Shown: positions 1 to 9,354, numbered from the stretch's first letter. The stretch is DNA of 54,416 bases from Bacteroidales bacterium (GCA_017559955.1 JAFYPQ010000039.1:1-54416), one strand, 5' to 3'. The notes: a model not told the origin generated them from the letters alone. Made by a program: numbers and translations.

Positions 1-485
1 AAGTTTGGAATTCGTGTAGGTAATACAACAGGTTCTTGAAGTGTATCATCAAAGTTGTTTTGGAAATCTACAGTATCCTTATCAATATCTTGAAGCATCT
101 CCTCTGCAATTCTCGACAAACGAGCCTCTGTATAACGCATTGCTGCAGGGCTATCGCCATCAACAGAACCAAAGTTTCCGTGGCCATCAACCAACATATA
201 ACGCATAGAGAATGGTTGAGCCATACGAACCATTGTCAAATATACTGAAGAATCTCCGTGTGGGTGATATTTACCTAATACATCACCTACAATTCTTGCT
301 GATTTCTTATGAGGTTTATTAGAGTTGTTACCCAATTCATTCATACCGAACAACACTCTTCTGTGAACAGGTTTAAAACCGTCTCTAACATCGGGCAATG
401 CACGGGCAACAATAACCGACATCGAATAATCGATGTACGATTTTTTCATCTCCTCTTCAATGTTAATTTTAATTATACGATCCAT
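1..485 (-). CDS. gyrA: DNA gyrase subunit A, N-terminal part (runs off the window)
   Basis: DNA gyrase A subunit, the breakage-reunion half of the type II topoisomerase that supercoils DNA. The reading frame starts at an ATG at 485 and is still open at base 1, giving about 161 residues. It shows the classical N-terminus ([19 protein letters not shown], then [10 protein letters not shown]), the quinolone-resistance region ([11 protein letters not shown]) and [20 protein letters not shown] just before the active-site tyrosine, which would lie in or near the part cut off. At the position of E. coli Asp87 this protein has Leu ([14 protein letters not shown]), while the Ser83 equivalent is kept. 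The gene points away from clpC, with a phage-like insertion between them. Identity is certain. Confidence 0.97.
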   Translation of the reverse strand, partial: MDRIIKINIEEEMKKSYIDYSMSVIVARALPDVRDGFKPVHRRVLFGMNELGNNSNKPHKKSARIVGDVLGKYHPHGDSSVYLTMVRMAQPFSMRYMLVDGHGNFGSVDGDSPAAMRYTEARLSRIAEEMLQDIDKDTVDFQNNFDDTLQEPVVLPTRIPN

Positions 486-709
486 TATTTAAATTGTATT
501 ATTTTTCAAGTTTTGAATATATTAAAAAACTGCATAAAGATAATACTTTTTACCCGATTTTTAAAATTTATGAAGTGTTATTTAATTCACATTTTTTAAT
601 TATATCATACTTTCAAGCAATTATAAAAAATAAACTTTGAGCATATTTTATATTAATAAGATTATTTTTTAAGTTAAAGGTTTAAATTCCGCCCTCTGCC
701 ATATTTGAG

Positions 710-847
710 ATGTACACTCATGAAGAGATTGGTTGCAAGCTGTACGAGCTGTACCAAGCCGATTTGCAACCTGGAGCAGAGCCATTCATCACTCCCAGGT
801 GCAAGATTTACAAACGAATTGTATATCGTAAAAAACAAAATAAATAA
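710..847 (+). CDS. small protein or gene remnant, 45 aa
   Basis: Short frame starting MYTHEEIGCKLYELYQ and ending KRIVYRKKQNK. Its codons are clearly richer in GC than the surrounding DNA. The frame stays open upstream to about 686 without an ATG, so this may be the tail of a larger, lost gene rather than a complete one. It heads a tight run of four tiny plus-strand frames (gaps 11, 11 and 10 bases) that face the MuF/ADP-ribosyltransferase gene. I do not recognise the family. Phage origin is inferred only from the neighbourhood. Confidence 0.4.
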   Translation: MYTHEEIGCKLYELYQADLQPGAEPFITPRCKIYKRIVYRKKQNK

Positions 848-858
848 GTATATTTGCT

Positions 859-1050
859 ATGGATATTAAAGAAATCAAAGAGAAGAAAAGGCAACTCGAG
901 GAAAATATTGCAGAGCTAATAAATAAGTTCGAAGCAGAAACAGGAACGGACATACCCAATTTGTGTCTTTCCGAGCCATATACCAAGTATGACAAAGATT
1001 ATAAAGTAATTAAATGCAAATATGTATATTTTGATTTGCTGATAAAATAA
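859..1050 (+). CDS. small coiled-coil protein, phage-like context
   Basis: 63-residue protein. An N-terminal charged helix (MDIKEIKEKKRQLEENIAEL) is followed by a short region with a possible beta hairpin (DKDYKVIKCKYVYFDLL). It resembles in style the very small proteins found in Bacteroidales prophages between structural genes, but I cannot name a family. The start ATG lies three bases after a TATATTTG box. That is so close that any transcript begun from this box would be leaderless or start inside the gene. Second gene of a four-gene run opposing the MuF toxin-like gene. Confidence 0.5.
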   Translation: MDIKEIKEKKRQLEENIAELINKFEAETGTDIPNLCLSEPYTKYDKDYKVIKCKYVYFDLLIK

Positions 1051-1061
1051 CTATATTTGCA

Positions 1062-1244
1062 ATGAGAGCAGTAGAAGATATATTTTTAATATTGGCGATA
1101 GTGTTTCAACTGATAGCAGTTGGGTGTTTATGCTACACTGCCATTACTAATAATGTTCGCTTAAATAAACTTGCAACATTGTTTTTATCATTTACTTCTG
1201 TTTTTCTCTCACTCTGCATTTTAATAAATAGATTAACAACTTAA
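1062..1244 (+). CDS. small membrane protein, two transmembrane segments
   Basis: 60-residue, strongly hydrophobic protein with two predicted membrane helices, roughly residues 6-28 and 36-56, joined by a short polar loop (TNNVRLNK). It begins three bases after a TATATTTG box exactly as the preceding small gene does. A holin or a small membrane accessory protein of a prophage would fit the size and topology, but nothing in the sequence proves it. It sits 11 bases after the previous gene and 10 before the next. Confidence 0.5.
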   Translation: MRAVEDIFLILAIVFQLIAVGCLCYTAITNNVRLNKLATLFLSFTSVFLSLCILINRLTT

Positions 1245-1254
1245 ATTATAGGGT

Positions 1255-1446
1255 ATGACACAGGAAGAATTTGAAAAGTCTTGGATATTAGTCAAACAAG
1301 CAGATGAACGAAGAGCTGCTGAATATAACGCACTTCCCGAAGAGGAGAAAAAACGCAGAGAAGAAATGTTTAAAGACTCTTTCTTTGAAAGAATATCCGA
1401 AAACCCATTTGGTGATGATGAAGATGAAAATGATGAAGATAATTAA
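1255..1446 (+). CDS. small acidic protein, convergent with the MuF-ART gene
   Basis: 63-residue, highly charged protein (MTQEEFEKSWILVKQADERR; acidic tail GDDEDENDEDN). It is the last of four small plus-strand genes. Its stop codon overlaps that of the minus-strand MuF/ADP-ribosyltransferase gene by three bases. A small acidic protein next to a toxin-like domain invites the idea of an immunity partner. However, immunity genes normally follow the toxin on the same strand, so that role is only a guess. No recognised family. Confidence 0.45.
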   Translation: MTQEEFEKSWILVKQADERRAAEYNALPEEEKKRREEMFKDSFFERISENPFGDDEDENDEDN

Positions 1447-3164
1447 ATTTCACTCAAATAAAAAATATACCTTTCATCTTTTATTTCTACTCTATCAAAT
1501 CGCACCTTTAACCCTTTATTAAACAACACTTCTTTTTGATTGGCTTTGCCTTCAAAACGACCACTGAATTGAGATAAATCTTCTATCGGGTGTCCCGATT
1601 TACCTTGAATAACGAGCAGTATATCTGTCTCGTTTTTTTTTGCGACTCTTTTGCTTTGAGCAAAATTTAAGGTTATCTCCTTATCCAAACTTGTAGAAGT
1701 AAATCCCTCAAATATTGTTATCGCTTTATCGTTTGATAATGTGATATACTTATTTAAATTTGTTTTGTTTAACCTAATTGTTCTATATACTGGTTTGGTT
1801 GTCGTTGGCAATTTTTCTAATCCTTTTGATAGCAACTCGGAAAACGCTTCATTAAACTCATTTAGTTTCCCTTTTCTTAATTGATTATTTAATCTTCTAA
1901 ACGCAGCACCATCTCCTTTTGTGTAATGATATATTGCTGCTTTTTCGGTATTTGGAATGTTAGGATATTTGTCTTTAAGATATATTTCCATTGACTCTAA
2001 CATCGCCTCTTTTGTCTTTCTTGCTCTTGTAAATTTGCGTTCTGCTTTTGAATATGTATCTACTTCAAATCCTTTTATGTATTTGGGATTTTGCCTTACA
2101 AAATATGGCATAGATGCCCAACCTTTTGCTCGTTCTTTGTTATTTTCAACCCACTCATTGAATTGCTTTGGCATTTGCGTAACTTCGCCCGAGAATTTGT
2201 AGTTACTTACATCTTGCCCGGCAACGAATTTGTCTTGATACTCCAAGAACTCGTTCATATCTGCAAGTTTGGGTATAGCAAAGCATCTGCAGAACGGATG
2301 CCAACCCACGAATTTGAAGTCCTTTGGATATACTCCTGCAAGCTCATCGCAGATGTCGTAGAATTGTCCTTTTGCGATTCCTCGGCAGTTGTGGTTGTTT
2401 GATAGCTTTATCTCTATACCTGTAACGAAGTTGAGTTGTTGCCAACGTGTGTGGTCTGCTGTTCGATATGCCATATTGGTCTCGGTTGCAGTCAAACGTA
2501 ATGCATTGCGATAGGCAGAGCGATAGACTCCTTGCCCTGGGTGGTAGTTCTTTGCATTTTGCGATAATCGTAGCTGCCCATGCTTATCTCTTACCCTACG
2601 GAACAAAGCATTGGGATTGTTCAAGAGATTGCGTACTGTTTGGCTTAATTTGTTTGCACTCGTTCCATCGCCCAATGCTACATCAATAGCCATTTCCAAC
2701 TCACCTTTAAATTGGTCGGTTATGTTCCACACTTTGGTTGATAGGTTCATACCCTCTATTTTGCGATGTTGGAACGCTTCTAACGCATCAAGGTTGCGAG
2801 ATTTCCATTGCGATATAGTTTCACTTGGTAGATTGGTATGTTGTGCAAGGTAATCGACCATTGCATCGTTCTTATTGGCTGATAGCAACCATTCTTCTTT
2901 GTCTCCGTTGATGATTGTAGCAGATAAGTCCTCGTTCAACTGCAATATAACCTCATCGATGCGTTTCTTTGCAGCTGGTTCTTTTGATAGTTCAAAGCTA
3001 TTTTTTGATCCCGAAGTAGCAGATGCGATGATAGATGCTTTCTTCGTTGCTTCATCAAACATCTTCTCCACCTCTTCAGCAAAAAAAGGTTCTTTCAACA
3101 ATAGATATATCAGCGAAAAAATTGGTAGATAAAGATTTTTATCTGTATATAATTTGGCACACAA
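1443..3164 (-). CDS. MuF-type phage head protein with C-terminal ADP-ribosyltransferase domain
   Basis: Chimeric phage protein. Residues of about 60-330 are a MuF / SPP1 gp7-like minor head protein (region LTATETNMAYRTADH; C-terminal GWHPFCRCF around 287-295). The last 130 residues carry the signature of an arginine/asparagine-type ADP-ribosyltransferase: Arg461 in PVYRTIRL, the Ser-Thr-Ser motif at 490-492 (FEGFTSTSLD) and a Gln-x-Glu at 543-545 (NQKEVLF). MuF domains fused to toxin domains, including ADP-ribosyltransferases, are a known polymorphic-toxin class of temperate phages. The first codon here is TTG. The first ATG is at 3062 (residue 35), so the 5' end may be truncated or start later. 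No portal, terminase or capsid gene is adjacent. Domain calls are firm; activity is untested. Confidence 0.85.
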   Translation of the reverse strand: MCAKLYTDKNLYLPIFSLIYLLLKEPFFAEEVEKMFDEATKKASIIASATSGSKNSFELSKEPAAKKRIDEVILQLNEDLSATIINGDKEEWLLSANKNDAMVDYLAQHTNLPSETISQWKSRNLDALEAFQHRKIEGMNLSTKVWNITDQFKGELEMAIDVALGDGTSANKLSQTVRNLLNNPNALFRRVRDKHGQLRLSQNAKNYHPGQGVYRSAYRNALRLTATETNMAYRTADHTRWQQLNFVTGIEIKLSNNHNCRGIAKGQFYDICDELAGVYPKDFKFVGWHPFCRCFAIPKLADMNEFLEYQDKFVAGQDVSNYKFSGEVTQMPKQFNEWVENNKERAKGWASMPYFVRQNPKYIKGFEVDTYSKAERKFTRARKTKEAMLESMEIYLKDKYPNIPNTEKAAIYHYTKGDGAAFRRLNNQLRKGKLNEFNEAFSELLSKGLEKLPTTTKPVYRTIRLNKTNLNKYITLSNDKAITIFEGFTSTSLDKEITLNFAQSKRVAKKNETDILLVIQGKSGHPIEDLSQFSGRFEGKANQKEVLFNKGLKVRFDRVEIKDERYIFYLSEI

Positions 3165-3243
3165 TTTGCCGTTATAATAATATTAATAGGTAAAACAATT
3201 GAGATATATGTACCTATTAAATATTTAAAGAACGAATTTTATA

Positions 3244-5769
3244 ATGGAAAAAAAATATTCTAAAAGGCTTAAAGACATATTAGGTTTTAGCAGAGAAGAA
3301 GCCCAACGTACAGGGCATCAATCAATTATACCCGAACATCTGCTATTAGGAATTATCAGAGAGGGCTCAGGACGTGCCATTGAAGCAATATCTCATTTAG
3401 GCTCTGACATTAACAAAATAAAGGAATCGATTGATAAAGAAATTATAAATATCGACACCAATATCTCTACAGAAGCAGATATTGCCGTTGACAAAACGAC
3501 AGATAGGATATTAAGAATCAGTGTCCTTGAAGCAAGACTTTTAAGTTCTAACGAAATTGATAGTGAGCACTTACTATTAGCCGTACTAAAAGAACAAACA
3601 AATAGTGCAGCAAAAATATTAGAGAACGAGCATATTTCATACGGAAAAATATATTCATATTTGGCAACAGCCAACAACAGTTCTTTAGATAAGCCCCGAA
3701 ACTCATCGTTGACAAATGACGATGACGACTACGATGATATGTTAGACGAATCGCAAGAAGACAACAAAGCAAAAAACGAGACAAGCTCTAAAGAAAACGG
3801 CGGACAATCAGCCACTCCCGTTCTTGATAGTTTTGGTATAGATATGACAAAATTAGCTCAAGAAGGAAAATTAGACCCGGTTATTGGCAGAGACACAGAA
3901 ATTGAAAGATTATCTCAAATATTAAGTCGCCGCAAAAAAAACAATCCTGTTTTAATTGGCGAGCCAGGTGTGGGAAAATCTGCCATAGTTGAAGGTTTGG
4001 CATTAAGAATAGTCAAACACAAAGTATCAAGAATACTATTCAATAAGCGTATAGTTGCTCTTGATATGGCTTCGATTCTCTCTGGCACTAAATATCGTGG
4101 ACAGTTTGAAGAACGTATTAAAACTATTATAAATGAATTAAGCAAAAACAAAAATATAATTCTGTTTATTGATGAAATTCATACAATAGTTGGTGCCGGC
4201 AGTACTGCGGGAACTCTTGACGCAGCGAATATTCTAAAACCAGCATTAGCCCGTGGCGAAATACAATGTGTCGGAGCAACAACTCTTGACGAATATCGTA
4301 AAAGCATTGAAAAAGACGGAGCATTAGAGCGTCGTTTCCAAAAAATAATAGTTAATCCAACTACAGAAGAAGAGACTCTTCAGATATTAAAAAACATAAA
4401 AGGCAAATACGAAGAGTATCACAATGTAGAATATACAAACGAAGCTCTTGATGCTTGTGTAAAACTTACATCACGATACATAAGCGATAGAAATTTTCCG
4501 GACAAAGCAATTGACGCCTTAGACGAAGCAGGGTCAAAAGCACACATTGCAGACGTAATAGCTCCCAAAGAGATAGAAGAGATTGAAAGTCAAATAGAGT
4601 CAGAAGCAGCATTAAAATTAGATGCGGTAAAAAATCAAAACTTCGAATTGGCAGCTCAACATCGTGATAACGAAAAAAGATTGCGTACCCAACTGTCGAA
4701 AGCAAAAGAAGAGTGGGAAACCAATTTAAAAAACCATAAGAAAATAGTCGACGTTCAAGCTATCGATGAAATAGTATCTATGATGTCGGGAATACCTGTT
4801 AAACGAATTGCCGAAGAAGAGAGTCAAAAACTTCTTAATATGAGCAATAATATACAAGGCTCAATCATAGGACAAGACGATGCCATAAACAAAGTTGTAA
4901 AAGCAATTCGTCGTAATAGAGTTGGACTAAAAGACCCTCAAAAGCCAATTGGTACATTTATGTTTTTAGGACCTACCGGCGTAGGTAAAACATATTTAGC
5001 AAAAAAATTGGCAGAATCTCTTTTCGATTCTCAAGATGCTCTTATCAGAGTAGATATGAGCGAATATATGGAGAAATTCAGTGTATCTCGATTAATAGGA
5101 GCTCCTCCTGGATATGTCGGCTATGACGAAGGAGGACAATTAACAGAAAGAGTAAGACGCAAGCCCTACTCCGTAGTATTGTTTGATGAAATAGAAAAGG
5201 CACATACCGATGTTTTCAATCTACTTCTCCAAGTAATGGACGAAGGAAGATTAACTGACAGTCTTGGAAGATACATTGATTTTAAGAACACAATTATAAT
5301 CTTAACATCAAATACCGGAACCCGACAATTAAAAGAGTTTGGGCAAGGCGTAGGATATACAACAAACGACATAACAAATAACAAAGAAGTTGCACATTCT
5401 ATAATAAAGAAAGCTTTAAATAAGTCATTCTCTCCTGAGTTCCTAAATAGAATTGACGATATTGTAATATTTGATAATTTAAGCAGAGATTCAATATTTA
5501 AAATAATAGATTTAGAACTTAAAGATTTCTGCAAAAGATTATCAGGTATGGGTTATTCGTTAGAGTTAACAGTCAATGCAAAAGATTTTATAGCCGATGC
5601 AGGTTGTGATATACAATATGGAGCAAGACCTCTCAAACGAGCTATTCAACAATATCTTGAAGATGAAATTGCCGAATTAATTCTAAAAGGAGAAATAGCC
5701 CAAGGCGACACTATTATAATTGATTACGATAGTAGCAACAAAAAAATAATTTCAAGCATTAAACAATAG
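3244..5769 (+). CDS. clpC: Clp protease ATPase subunit, ClpC type
   Basis: HSP100 unfoldase that feeds proteins to ClpP. The order of domains is: two N-terminal Clp repeats (about 1-140), an acidic linker, AAA-1 with Walker A GEPGVGKS at 239-246 and Walker B LFIDEIH, a UVR-like coiled segment near 460-485 ([19 protein letters not shown]), and AAA-2 with Walker A GPTGVGKT at 576-583. The short middle domain with a UVR motif marks it as ClpC rather than ClpB or ClpA. The expected ClpP-docking tripeptide of the [LIV]-G-F type reads Val-Gly-Tyr here. 841 residues is normal length. It is followed by its own terminator and then htpG, so the two stress chaperones are neighbours. Transcribed away from gyrA. 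Confidence 0.93.
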   Translation: MEKKYSKRLKDILGFSREEAQRTGHQSIIPEHLLLGIIREGSGRAIEAISHLGSDINKIKESIDKEIINIDTNISTEADIAVDKTTDRILRISVLEARLLSSNEIDSEHLLLAVLKEQTNSAAKILENEHISYGKIYSYLATANNSSLDKPRNSSLTNDDDDYDDMLDESQEDNKAKNETSSKENGGQSATPVLDSFGIDMTKLAQEGKLDPVIGRDTEIERLSQILSRRKKNNPVLIGEPGVGKSAIVEGLALRIVKHKVSRILFNKRIVALDMASILSGTKYRGQFEERIKTIINELSKNKNIILFIDEIHTIVGAGSTAGTLDAANILKPALARGEIQCVGATTLDEYRKSIEKDGALERRFQKIIVNPTTEEETLQILKNIKGKYEEYHNVEYTNEALDACVKLTSRYISDRNFPDKAIDALDEAGSKAHIADVIAPKEIEEIESQIESEAALKLDAVKNQNFELAAQHRDNEKRLRTQLSKAKEEWETNLKNHKKIVDVQAIDEIVSMMSGIPVKRIAEEESQKLLNMSNNIQGSIIGQDDAINKVVKAIRRNRVGLKDPQKPIGTFMFLGPTGVGKTYLAKKLAESLFDSQDALIRVDMSEYMEKFSVSRLIGAPPGYVGYDEGGQLTERVRRKPYSVVLFDEIEKAHTDVFNLLLQVMDEGRLTDSLGRYIDFKNTIIILTSNTGTRQLKEFGQGVGYTTNDITNNKEVAHSIIKKALNKSFSPEFLNRIDDIVIFDNLSRDSIFKIIDLELKDFCKRLSGMGYSLELTVNAKDFIADAGCDIQYGARPLKRAIQQYLEDEIAELILKGEIAQGDTIIIDYDSSNKKIISSIKQ

Positions 5770-5794
5770 AAGAAAAAGAAATTACAAATAGGTC

Positions 5795-5828
5795 AAAATG
5801 TCAGTCTGCAAAGAGTGGCATTTTTTTT
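5795..5828 (+). terminator. terminator after clpC
   Basis: A 9-bp stem (AAAATGTCA with TGGCATTTT, one G-T pair) encloses a 12-base loop and runs into eight T residues. It separates clpC from htpG. Confidence 0.75.
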
Positions 5829-5886
5829 GAACAAATATATATGAATAACTTTTAAAAGAATATCAATAATTTTTAATTATACAATT

Positions 5887-7941
5887 ATGCAAAAAGGAAC
5901 TATTGGGGTAACAACAGATAATATATTCCCCGTTATTAAAAAATTTCTATACAGCGATCACGATATTTTCCTACGTGAGTTGGTATCTAATGCAGTCGAT
6001 GCCACACAAAAGCTAAAAACGCTGTCTTCAATCGATGAATTTAAAGGAGAACTTGGAGAGATAAACGTAAGTGTAACTATTGACACAGACAAAAAAACTC
6101 TAACTGTATCAGACCGAGGAATTGGTATGACAAGCGAAGAGATTGAAAAATACATAAATCAAATTGCCTTTTCAAGTGCCGAAGAGTTCCTTGACAAATA
6201 TAAAAACGATGCAAACGCAATAATCGGACACTTCGGATTAGGTTTTTATTCGGCTTTTATGGTTGCAAAAAAAGTTGAAATAAGAACCAAATCATATAAG
6301 GATGGTGCCAACGCTGTTATGTGGAGTTGCGATGGTTCTCCTGAATATGAAATGTCAGAAATAGAGAAAGATGACAGAGGAACAGACATTATCTTATACA
6401 TCGATGATGAAAACCAAGAATTTTTAGAGAAAAGCCGTATAGAGGGCCTTTTGAAAAAATATTGCAGTTTCTTGCCTGTTCCCATTGTATTTGGTAAAGA
6501 ACAAGAGTGGAAAGATGGTAAATATGTTGATAGCGACAAAGATAACATAATTAACGATGTCACTCCTGCTTGGACCAAAAAACCTACCGATTTAACTGAT
6601 GAGGATTACAAAAAATTCTATCAACAATTATATCCCGGAATGGACGAACCTCTGTTCTGGATACATCTAAACGTTGACTACCCATTTAAACTCACAGGAA
6701 TACTTTACTTCCAGAAAGTAACAAACAATATCGATATATCACGCAATAAAATACAGCTATATTGCAATCAAGTATTCGTAACTGATTCAGTTGAAGGTAT
6801 AGTCCCTGACTTCTTGATGTTACTTCAAGGAGTAATTGATTCGCCCGATATCCCTTTGAATGTTTCTCGTTCATATTTGCAAAGCGATTCAAACGTAAAG
6901 AAAATTTCTACTTACATTACAAAAAAAGTAGCAGACCGCTTGCAAGAGATATTCAACAAAGAGCGTAAACAATTTGAAGAGAAATGGGATCAAATTAAGC
7001 TATTCATTGAATATGGTATGATTTCGGACGAGAAATTCAATGAAAAAGCCATGAAGTTTGCCCTTGTCAAAGATACCGAAAACAAATATTATACTCTTGA
7101 TGAGTATCGCACATTGATTGAAGCTAATCAAACAGACAAAGACGGCAATGTAACATATATATACTCTACTGATAAAACAGCTCAATACTCTTATATTGAA
7201 GCAGCTGAGGCAAAAGGCTACAACGTTATTTTGTTCGACGGTCAATTGGATGTTCACTTTATTGGTATGTTGGAACAAAAAATTGAAAAGAGCCGTTTTG
7301 TCAGGGTTGACAGCAACGTTGCCGAAAAACTTGTTGAAAAGGAGAATAATAACGAGGTAACTCTAAGTGAAGTTCAAAAACAGATGACAGAAGGAGTTTT
7401 CAAATCACAAATACCCGATATTGAGAAAACAAACTTTATTGTAATGTTCGAGGCAATTGGCGAAACATCTCAACCAATAGTAATTACTCAAAACGAGTTT
7501 ATGAGACGTATGAAAGATATGTCTGCACTTCAACCGGGTATGATGAATTTCTACGGAGAGATGCCTGACAGCTACTGTATGATCATAAATACAGAAAACC
7601 CTGTATCTAAAAAAGTTGTTGAACAAATCGAAAATGGTTGCAAAAAAGAGGTAATGCCTATTATCGACAACATCGCCAAATTGAACAATGAAATTGAAAC
7701 TCTCAAAGCTTCGCACCAAGGTAAAAAAGAAGAAGAGATACCTGTTGCTGAAAAAGAGGATATCAAGAATAAAGAGAACGAAGTTTCAGAGCTTCGCAAA
7801 AAAGAGAATGAAATTCTTGTTAAATATGGTTCTGAAAACAATTTAGTTAAACAATTGATAGATTTGGCTCTTCTTTCAAACAATATGCTTAAAGGCGAAG
7901 CATTGAGCAAATTTATTAAACGTTCAGTAGATTTATTGTAA
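5887..7941 (+). CDS. htpG: molecular chaperone HtpG (Hsp90)
   Basis: Bacterial Hsp90, an ATP-driven cytosolic chaperone dimer. The GHKL ATP-binding domain is clear at the N-terminus (FLRELVSNAVDA, SDRGIGMTSEEI, IGHFGLGFYSAFMVA). The middle domain has the conserved DSPDIPLNVSRSYLQ stretch, and the C-terminal dimerisation region is charged and longer than in E. coli (684 residues in total), as is usual in this phylum. It lies 117 bases after clpC behind a terminator and has its own strong terminator downstream. Identity is certain. Confidence 0.97.
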   Translation: MQKGTIGVTTDNIFPVIKKFLYSDHDIFLRELVSNAVDATQKLKTLSSIDEFKGELGEINVSVTIDTDKKTLTVSDRGIGMTSEEIEKYINQIAFSSAEEFLDKYKNDANAIIGHFGLGFYSAFMVAKKVEIRTKSYKDGANAVMWSCDGSPEYEMSEIEKDDRGTDIILYIDDENQEFLEKSRIEGLLKKYCSFLPVPIVFGKEQEWKDGKYVDSDKDNIINDVTPAWTKKPTDLTDEDYKKFYQQLYPGMDEPLFWIHLNVDYPFKLTGILYFQKVTNNIDISRNKIQLYCNQVFVTDSVEGIVPDFLMLLQGVIDSPDIPLNVSRSYLQSDSNVKKISTYITKKVADRLQEIFNKERKQFEEKWDQIKLFIEYGMISDEKFNEKAMKFALVKDTENKYYTLDEYRTLIEANQTDKDGNVTYIYSTDKTAQYSYIEAAEAKGYNVILFDGQLDVHFIGMLEQKIEKSRFVRVDSNVAEKLVEKENNNEVTLSEVQKQMTEGVFKSQIPDIEKTNFIVMFEAIGETSQPIVITQNEFMRRMKDMSALQPGMMNFYGEMPDSYCMIINTENPVSKKVVEQIENGCKKEVMPIIDNIAKLNNEIETLKASHQGKKEEEIPVAEKEDIKNKENEVSELRKKENEILVKYGSENNLVKQLIDLALLSNNMLKGEALSKFIKRSVDLL

Positions 7942-7962
7942 TAAATCAGGCAAATATTCTAT

Positions 7963-7992
7963 AAAGAGGGCAGTTCAAAAGCCCTCTTTTTT
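7963..7992 (+). terminator. terminator after htpG
   Basis: Perfect 9-bp stem AAAGAGGGC / GCCCTCTTT with a 9-base loop, followed by a T run. Confidence 0.9.
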
Positions 7993-8035
7993 CATTATAT
8001 ATAACATTTAATTTCCTCAATAAAATTTTTAGAAG

Positions 8036-8043
8036 TAACTTTG
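8036..8043 (+). promoter_or_regulatory. TAnnTTTG promoter box of the FNT gene
   Basis: TAACTTTG, matching the Bacteroidota -7 element. It ends 33 bases before the ATG at 8077. It overlaps the TTG at 8041, so that upstream in-frame TTG cannot be the start codon. Confidence 0.6.
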
Positions 8044-8076
8044 CAAAGTTTTTTAATTAATGATAAAGATTTAAAA

Positions 8077-8712
8077 ATGGAAATGTCCAAATTTGTAATG
8101 TTTAAAGCTGCTATAATGGCAGGAATAACAATCGGAATTGCCGGTTGGGGTTATTTGGCTACATATAGTATAATTGGTGCTGTTTTGTTTGCATTTGGTC
8201 TGTTGACTGTTGTCAGCTACAAAATGAAATTATATACAGGAACTGCAGGTTTTGTAGAGTTCAAAGACAAAAATAATAAAATTCAATTTAAAGAACCATT
8301 AACCGAACTCTTCATAGTATTAGGCGGTAATATAATAGGATGTTTGTTAGTTGGTCTATTGGCAAGATTAAGTCCACTTGAATTAACTGCAACTGCTCAA
8401 AAAATATTGGAAGGGAGATTAAGTGTAGGGCCCATAAATGGAGGATTATTGGCTATAGGTTGTGGATTTATTATGACAACGGCTGTTACTTTTGCAAGAA
8501 AAGGTCAAAATCTTCCGCTTTTATTTGGCGTACCATTATTTATAATGTGCGGTTTCCCTCACTGTGTAGCCGATGCTTTCTACTACTTAACTGTTCCCTT
8601 TGATTATATACAAAATAACATTACAGATGTATTAGTATTTTATATATCAATTGTATTTGGAAACTTTATAGGATGCAATCTATATCGCTTTGTAATGAAA
8701 AGCAATCCATAA
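8077..8712 (+). CDS. formate/nitrite transporter (FNT) family channel
   Basis: Integral membrane protein of the FNT family, pentameric channels moving formate, nitrite or hydrosulfide. Six hydrophobic segments are visible, and the segment GFPHCVADAFYY matches the family's central-pore motif with its conserved histidine. At 211 residues it is shorter than FocA or NirC. I chose the ATG at 8077 (MEMSKFVMFKAAIMAG) because the promoter box lies just upstream of it. The substrate cannot be told from sequence; formate would suit a fermentative anaerobe. It precedes the deformylase gene by 14 bases, so the two may be co-transcribed, which is notable since deformylation releases formate. Confidence 0.8.
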   Translation: MEMSKFVMFKAAIMAGITIGIAGWGYLATYSIIGAVLFAFGLLTVVSYKMKLYTGTAGFVEFKDKNNKIQFKEPLTELFIVLGGNIIGCLLVGLLARLSPLELTATAQKILEGRLSVGPINGGLLAIGCGFIMTTAVTFARKGQNLPLLFGVPLFIMCGFPHCVADAFYYLTVPFDYIQNNITDVLVFYISIVFGNFIGCNLYRFVMKSNP

Positions 8713-8726
8713 CAGACTTTAACTAA

Positions 8727-9347
8727 ATGAAGAATCTACGCCTAATATTTTCAATTGCGACTATAATATTGGCATCAGTAGCCATTAGTTGCAACGACAG
8801 AAACCACACTTTCAATGACATAGAAATTGAGTTGATAGATAAATATAAGAACTCAATTATGCCATTAAAAACCATAAACCAAGAAAATGATTCTCTATTC
8901 CTAAGAGAAATTTCAGAGGCACTAACTAAAGAGGATTTAACAAGTTCATACTTTGCTGATTTGACAAACTCAATGTTATTGACAGTTAACAATCCCGAAA
9001 ACGAAGGCGTGGGTATTGCGGCTCCACAAGTTGGAATAAGCAAACAATTAATAGCTGTTCAACGCATCGACAAGGAAGGAGAGCCTTTTGAATTTTATGT
9101 AAATCCTAAAATAGTTTCTACTATCGGAGAGAAAGAAACGGGAGGAGAAGGATGTCTATCAGTACCGAATAAACGTGGAGAAGTTGAGAGATACAAAAAA
9201 ATTGTAATTGAGTATAATAATATCAACAATTTTGAGTTAAAATCTGACACAATTGAGGGATTTACCGCCGTTATATTTCAACACGAAATAGACCATTTAA
9301 ACGGTATTCTCTATATTGATAGAGCCGAAAATATTACAGATAAATAA
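8727..9347 (+). CDS. def: peptide deformylase with lipoprotein signal peptide
   Basis: Peptide deformylases remove the N-formyl group from nascent proteins and are normally cytosolic. All three catalytic motifs are intact: GVGIAAPQ at 94-101, EGCLS at 141-145 (metal-binding Cys) and HEIDH at 186-190. Unusually, the protein begins with a hydrophobic segment ending in a lipobox-like AISC (MKNLRLIFSIATIILASVAISC), then about 60 extra residues before the enzyme core. This predicts a lipid-anchored, exported enzyme. It lies 14 bases after a formate/nitrite-type channel gene and 7 bases before the chromate-transporter pair. It could be a second copy beside a cytosolic def elsewhere. Enzyme class is firm; export is a prediction. 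Confidence 0.85.
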   Translation: MKNLRLIFSIATIILASVAISCNDRNHTFNDIEIELIDKYKNSIMPLKTINQENDSLFLREISEALTKEDLTSSYFADLTNSMLLTVNNPENEGVGIAAPQVGISKQLIAVQRIDKEGEPFEFYVNPKIVSTIGEKETGGEGCLSVPNKRGEVERYKKIVIEYNNINNFELKSDTIEGFTAVIFQHEIDHLNGILYIDRAENITDK

Positions 9348-9354
9348 AAGGATA

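Noticed and set aside
309..599. 96-residue plus-strand frame overlapping the gyrA start
   Set aside because: It is antisense to gyrA and continues into AT-rich non-coding DNA; GyrA conservation explains the frame.
2091..3132. Several plus-strand frames of 80-100 residues opposite the MuF-ART gene
   Set aside because: They are antisense shadows of a clearly coding strand with recognised domains.
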